Positions 5,678 through 8,357 of a stretch of DNA of 8,357 nucleotides are shown here, piece after piece. The DNA comes from an uncultured Desulfobacterales bacterium. Lineage in GTDB: Bacteria > Desulfobacterota > Desulfobacteria > Desulfobacterales > JAFDCJ01. The position numbers and the translations under genes were made by a program. Positions within the stretch are counted from its first letter, which is position 1, and each line of letters opens with the position of its first letter. The notes below the pieces were generated by a model that searched no databases, was not told where the DNA came from, and saw only the letters and a program-made list of their open reading frames with translations. The stretch is taken from the NCBI GenBank assembly GCA_945787595.1, contig CALZJV010000260.1, forward strand, positions 1-8,357, read 5' to 3'.

Positions 5678-6631
5678 TCAATTAGCCTTTATTCGGGTCG
5701 CTTGCAGTAAGAATTCTGCTTCAAAGCGCTTACTGAGTTTCTTTAAAAGAGATTTCTTTTTAGTTACGGAGTTCCATTTTACACTGAAGCCTCTGGCTTC
5801 CAGCCGCCTAATTAATCTCTTGGGATTTAATAAACGTTCCTCAGCAATTCCTGAAACAGGATTACGATACGCAAAGGCAGCTCGTGGTGGCCTCTTTTGT
5901 TTTTTCATAATCGAATTAATATAAACGCGGCACTCATCTAATGACATTCCCCGTGTTAACCAAGCGGCAATACTCACAAGTAATCCTTTAAATGGACCAG
6001 AAGGGATCCATTCTGCAATCGCTTTCCGTCGCAAAAAAAAATATCCATGCTCACTAACTCGATTGCCAATAAACTCTGAACGCCACCACTCTTTGCGAAC
6101 CGTAATTCGCCTCCAAGGAGAAAGGGCATTATTATCATCCAAAAGTAGGAGCTGCCCACCTGGCTTTAACGACTGCTCACACAGGTTCAAAAATGTTTCG
6201 TCCTCATGCAAATGGGACAGAAAATAAGAGGACACGATAATATCAAATGGTCCACTCTGTCGCATTGATCGCTCAAAGGAGCAACAATCCACCTGAATAT
6301 TTTCTAAGTTAGTAAATTTTGCAATTTCTCGCATATCTTGGCATCGATAGGACGCTAACTCATTCGCAACTACCTTCCTTGCTCCAGCCAGAGCGAAGGC
6401 AAAAGAGTTGATGCCAAATCCAGCACCCACGTCCAGAACGGTCAACCCGACAAAAGACCCTTCATCTATCCATTGCTCAAACCAAGTTTGCCTCCGCTCC
6501 AACCTAGGTATAACTTTTGGTGAATACTTTTGGATAAACTTCGCCGAAAGTTTCCTGGCAATCACATCATCAGAAAATAGACGGCTCATCCTTTCATAAG
6601 AACCCTTTCGGTTAAAACTAACATCAGTCAT
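5678..6631 (-). CDS. Class I SAM-dependent methyltransferase, substrate unknown
   Basis: A 317-residue protein with a Rossmann-type methyltransferase core. Motif I is TVLDVGAGFGINSFAFALAG (residues 64-83), which binds SAM. The acidic residue after strand 2 is Glu91 (VVANE). FDIIVSSYFLSHLHED (129-144) forms the strand 4 region, and LKPGGQLLLLDDNN (155-168) is the motif before strand 5. The first 60 residues and the last 130 are outside the core. The C-terminal part is rich in Arg and Lys (RRKAIAEWIPSGPFKG, LNPKRLIRRLEARGF) and contains no motif I can name, so the acceptor is open. An AAGGA (6640-6644) eight bases before the ATG supports the start. A hairpin lies just upstream (6657-6684). The gene is downstream of tRNA-Val on the same strand but separated by that tRNA's terminator, so it probably has its own promoter. 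It is convergent with the radical SAM gene. Confidence 0.85.
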   Translation of the reverse strand: MTDVSFNRKGSYERMSRLFSDDVIARKLSAKFIQKYSPKVIPRLERRQTWFEQWIDEGSFVGLTVLDVGAGFGINSFAFALAGARKVVANELASYRCQDMREIAKFTNLENIQVDCCSFERSMRQSGPFDIIVSSYFLSHLHEDETFLNLCEQSLKPGGQLLLLDDNNALSPWRRITVRKEWWRSEFIGNRVSEHGYFFLRRKAIAEWIPSGPFKGLLVSIAAWLTRGMSLDECRVYINSIMKKQKRPPRAAFAYRNPVSGIAEERLLNPKRLIRRLEARGFSVKWNSVTKKKSLLKKLSKRFEAEFLLQATRIKAN

Positions 6632-6656
6632 TTCAAAAATCCTTACCCAGTTAGGC

Positions 6657-6684
6657 CATTCAAGTCCAACTGTGACTTGGAATG
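6657..6684. repeat. Hairpin in the 5' leader of the methyltransferase
   Basis: CATTC-AAGTC-caactgt-GACTT-g-GAATG pairs over ten bases with one bulged G. It lies about 13 bases upstream of the methyltransferase Shine-Dalgarno. It could be a leader structure affecting translation, or one half of an integration-site palindrome beside the tRNA. There is no T-run. Confidence 0.45.
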
Positions 6685-6740
6685 TTTATGCACACCTGAT
6701 GAAATCCACAAATCAAGAGGCACCTTCCAGACTTGAAAAT

Positions 6741-6779
6741 ACCATTTTTAAAACAAATGGTAGCAAAACGGTAGCAAAA
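6741..6779. repeat. Paired direct repeats and small palindrome beside the tRNA 3' end
   Basis: GGTAGCAAAA occurs twice, at 6759-6768 and 6770-6779, eleven bases apart, about one helix turn. Just before it ACCATTT (6741-6747) and AAATGGT (6755-6761) form an inverted repeat. Short phased repeats next to a tRNA 3' end are what arm-type sites of tyrosine integrases look like. No integrase gene is in the window, so this is a candidate only. Confidence 0.45.
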
Positions 6780-6814
6780 AACAAAAAAGAGGTTATAGCC
6801 AAAACCATAACCCC
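6776..6814 (-). terminator. Rho-independent terminator of tRNA-Val
   Basis: On the minus strand, ten bases after the CCA end, GGGGTTATGG-ttttgg-CTATAACCTC forms a ten-pair stem with two G-U pairs. TTTTTT-G-TTTTTT follows. This is a clear intrinsic terminator for the tRNA transcript. Confidence 0.85.
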
Positions 6815-6824
6815 TTGATTTCTC

Positions 6825-6899
6825 TGGTAGGCACGGGGAGATTTGAACTCCCGACTTCTACCGTGTCAGGGTAGCGCTCTCCCCCTGAGCTACGTGCCT
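6825..6899 (-). tRNA. tRNA-Val (anticodon GAC), CCA encoded
   Basis: The minus strand folds as a complete 75-nt cloverleaf. The acceptor AGGCACG pairs with CGTGCCT, the D arm is GCTC/GAGC, and the anticodon stem is CTACC/GGTAG with loop CTGACAC. The T arm is GGGAG/CTCCC with loop TTCAAAT. The discriminator is A and CCA is encoded. The anticodon GAC (6865-6867) reads valine GUC and GUU codons. All stems are fully paired, so it should be functional. It has its own promoter and terminator, and its 3' end faces the AT-rich accessory DNA. Confidence 0.95.
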
Positions 6900-6913
6900 T
6901 TAATTGAAATGTT

Positions 6914-6942
6914 TAAGTAGCATCGGCCAATTTCCCTGTCAA
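6914..6942 (-). promoter_or_regulatory. Promoter of tRNA-Val
   Basis: On the minus strand TTGACA (6937-6942) is followed after 17 bases by TACTTA (6914-6919). The tRNA begins 14 bases after the -10. The -35 is perfect, the spacing ideal and the position correct for a short leader. Confidence 0.8.
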
Positions 6943-7005
6943 GGAAAATCCATGGGCCACAATTTTCACCATTCGCTTTCATCGTCAACAACAAAAACAC
7001 AAGTA

Positions 7006-7021
7006 TTCTAAGGCCTTAGAA
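7006..7021. repeat. Perfect 16-bp palindrome between the FlgT-like gene and tRNA-Val
   Basis: TTCTAAGGCCTTAGAA is fully self-complementary. On the minus strand, the direction of both flanking genes, the T-rich stretch lies before rather than after it, so a standard terminator is doubtful. It could be a binding site or an RNA-processing stem at the 3' side of the FlgT-like transcript. Confidence 0.45.
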
Positions 7022-7033
7022 AATAAAAAAAGC

Positions 7034-7085
7034 AGTGCGACGCGATTCCATCATTCGTCATTCGTCCTTTGTCATTACTCATCCC
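7034..7085 (+). repeat. Intergenic repeat element, copy 2: leader plus degenerate heptamers
   Basis: Leader AGTGCGACGCGATTCCA (7034-7050), then 7-bp units TCATTCG, TCATTCG, TCCTTTG, TCATTAC and TCATCCC. It matches copy 1 at 5302-5354 in leader, orientation, unit length and final ATCCC, while the core bases differ. It ends five bases before the stop codon of the FlgT-like gene on the other strand. Confidence 0.6.
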
Positions 7086-7090
7086 TTTGC

Positions 7091-8305
7091 CTAACCCTTA
7101 ACAAGCTCGATTCGTATTGAATTAACTGTCACCTCGGAAATATGAATCCCGAATGATTTAAAATTTTGCCGCATTAAGGCAGCTGCCAGATCTTTGGCTT
7201 TTCCTTTATATTCAACCAGCAAAGTTGCCTCATTGGGTTTAATTTCTTTTACCTGTATACCTTCCACGCCGGAAATTGTGTTCAGTGCTTTGCGAAACTT
7301 AACGTAGGTGGCAAGATTGCCCGTACCCTGAATGCTCAATTCGACCACGGCTGGTCTGCCGGCCTGTCTCTGCCATACGATAGCCAGTTGTTGCGCAAGT
7401 TCCTGGCCCGCCAGGTCACCTACATTCGCAAGCGCCTCTTTGCCACCGATGCTGTCGTCTTCATTGGCAGCTACGGCTGTGCGGGTAAAGTTAAACATTG
7501 GTTCTGCGGAATCTGTCCGGATTGCGCGGGCGCTGACCGTCCCGTTAAACGATCTCATGGCCGACGAGCCCATGACGTTCGTAGAAGGACTCGCCATCGA
7601 CGTAGCCAGCACGACCACCTCTGCTTTAAGGCTGGCGCCCAGCGTTGCGGCCTCCTGATCCGTCAAGGCCGGCTTATCAAAGTCGTCCCAGTTTACTAGG
7701 GGTTTTTCCCGTAAGCCCCTGTGGTCTATTATTTCAAATCCGGCCTCCTTTAAATGCTCGGCCATGACTGTTTCAGAAACAGATACGAAATATGCATCCT
7801 CTGCGCCCCACCAAAAAATCGGTAACGGCTCCCTGACGTTCTTCTCGACAACAAGGAACAAAACCCGGGGCAGTGTTGTTCTGGTCCGTAAAATACCGGC
7901 ATCGGACAATTGTTTCGAGATTTTTTCACCTGACACGGTGGCTTTTACAAGCACTCGATATGATTTACCACGGGCTGCCTCTGTCAGTACCTTGTAATCT
8001 CGAACAAAGGTATTTTTTCGATCCAACAACAGTTCGTTGAGTTGCGGAAAATTATCCACCAAAGAATCTAACTGCAGAAGATCTTCGATCATCAGCGCCA
8101 CCGCCGTAACGAGACTGTCCGAGATGGCCTTTTCTCGGGCTGCGGACACATTGCCGCCATACACCGTTGCCGCTCCGATGACAACATATGTTTTGGTCTC
8201 GGCAGACTTTTGGCCATAGGCGATGTCAAAATGAATCAATGCCGCCGCGGCCAGACAAAATAACACAAGCATCAATCTGCTGAATTTAGGAAAAAGTGTC
8301 CTCAT
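7091..8305 (-). CDS. Exported FlgT-like protein (flagellar assembly protein T N-terminal domain)
   Basis: The 404-residue product starts with a signal peptide (basic MRTLFPKFSR, hydrophobic LMLVLFCLAAAALI, likely cut near AYG-Q or beyond), so it is periplasmic or outer-membrane associated. There is no lipobox cysteine. Residues about 38-130 (TYVVIGAATVYGGNVSAARE, KAISDSLVTAVALMIEDLL, FVRDYKVLTEAARGKSYRVL) match the FlgT N-terminal domain. In vibrios that domain helps build the flagellar H-ring. A middle part (145-310) contains GFEIIDHRG and KAEVVVLATSM, typical of proteins that gauge or build envelope structures. The last 80 residues, from VVELSIQGTGNL, form an alpha-beta domain rich in valine. 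GGGGGA seven bases before the ATG supports the start. No flagellar genes adjoin it here, so a motility role is unproven; many Desulfobacterota carry such proteins away from flagellar loci. Confidence 0.7.
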   Translation of the reverse strand: MRTLFPKFSRLMLVLFCLAAAALIHFDIAYGQKSAETKTYVVIGAATVYGGNVSAAREKAISDSLVTAVALMIEDLLQLDSLVDNFPQLNELLLDRKNTFVRDYKVLTEAARGKSYRVLVKATVSGEKISKQLSDAGILRTRTTLPRVLFLVVEKNVREPLPIFWWGAEDAYFVSVSETVMAEHLKEAGFEIIDHRGLREKPLVNWDDFDKPALTDQEAATLGASLKAEVVVLATSMASPSTNVMGSSAMRSFNGTVSARAIRTDSAEPMFNFTRTAVAANEDDSIGGKEALANVGDLAGQELAQQLAIVWQRQAGRPAVVELSIQGTGNLATYVKFRKALNTISGVEGIQVKEIKPNEATLLVEYKGKAKDLAAALMRQNFKSFGIHISEVTVNSIRIELVKG

Positions 8306-8357
8306 ACCGTCTATCCCCCGTGTCTGGTAGAATCTTTAAGCGCAAATACCCAATAAA
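8306..8357. other. Upstream leader of the FlgT-like gene
   Basis: This holds only the Shine-Dalgarno GGGGGA and about 40 further bases. I see no promoter, and the rest of the upstream region lies outside the window. Confidence 0.4.

Noticed and set aside
5514..5924. 136-codon plus-strand open frame
   Set aside because: Its second half is the exact shadow of the methyltransferase, which has clear SAM motifs. The first half has no ribosome binding site and no recognisable motif.
7006..7021. Palindrome as terminator of the FlgT-like gene
   Set aside because: On that gene's strand the T-rich stretch precedes the stem and no T-run follows it.
7332..7699. Two overlapping plus-strand frames of about 100 codons
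   Set aside because: Both lie inside the FlgT-like gene on the opposite strand and have shadow-like composition.

Overview
The window looks like an AT-rich accessory region of a Gram-negative anaerobe, most likely in the Desulfobacterota (former Deltaproteobacteria). That placement is an inference from the gene types together: a FlgT-like exported protein, IS1182-type and RAYT transposases, a two-component kinase remnant and a SPASM radical SAM enzyme. No gene in the window fixes the species. The sequence to the right of the tRNA looks visibly richer in G+C than the sequence to its left.

Left part (1-1349): the N-terminal half of a REP-associated HUH transposase (RAYT), cut by the window edge; a small secreted protein with a TTG start and a strong Shine-Dalgarno; then a regulatory-looking stretch with a perfect 21-bp palindrome (1215-1235) followed by a short orphan N-terminal reading frame on the plus strand. 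Centre-left (1350-3627): two genes recognisable as darB (CHN-type ketosynthase) and darA (flavodoxin-like aromatase partner), both on the minus strand and transcribed darA then darB. This is the core enzyme pair of dialkylresorcinol / 1,3-cyclohexanedione biosynthesis. A 119-bp non-coding inverted-repeat element flanked by TTAA lies between them and touches the darB ribosome binding site.

Middle (3628-4201): a graveyard holding an N-terminal fragment of an IS1182-type transposase (minus) and a sensor histidine kinase remnant (plus). The remnant keeps part of the dimerisation helix and the extreme C-terminus, with everything between deleted and the frame shifted. Then come a radical SAM/SPASM protein (4202-5164, plus), a 513-bp stretch with no convincing gene but with a heptamer repeat, and a class I SAM-dependent methyltransferase (5678-6631, minus).

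Right part: tRNA-Val(GAC) with encoded CCA, its own promoter and a rho-independent terminator, followed downstream by paired direct repeats of the kind seen at tRNA-associated integration sites. To its right is a FlgT-like lipoprotein-sized exported protein (7091-8305, minus). A repeated intergenic element, made of a 17-24 bp leader followed by degenerate 7-bp repeats, occurs twice (5302-5354 and 7034-7085).

The darA-darB pair is the only recognisable pathway. No acyl carrier protein, precursor-supply gene or regulator for it lies in the window, so its product cannot be read here. The radical SAM protein and the methyltransferase are convergent with each other and show no demonstrable link to it.
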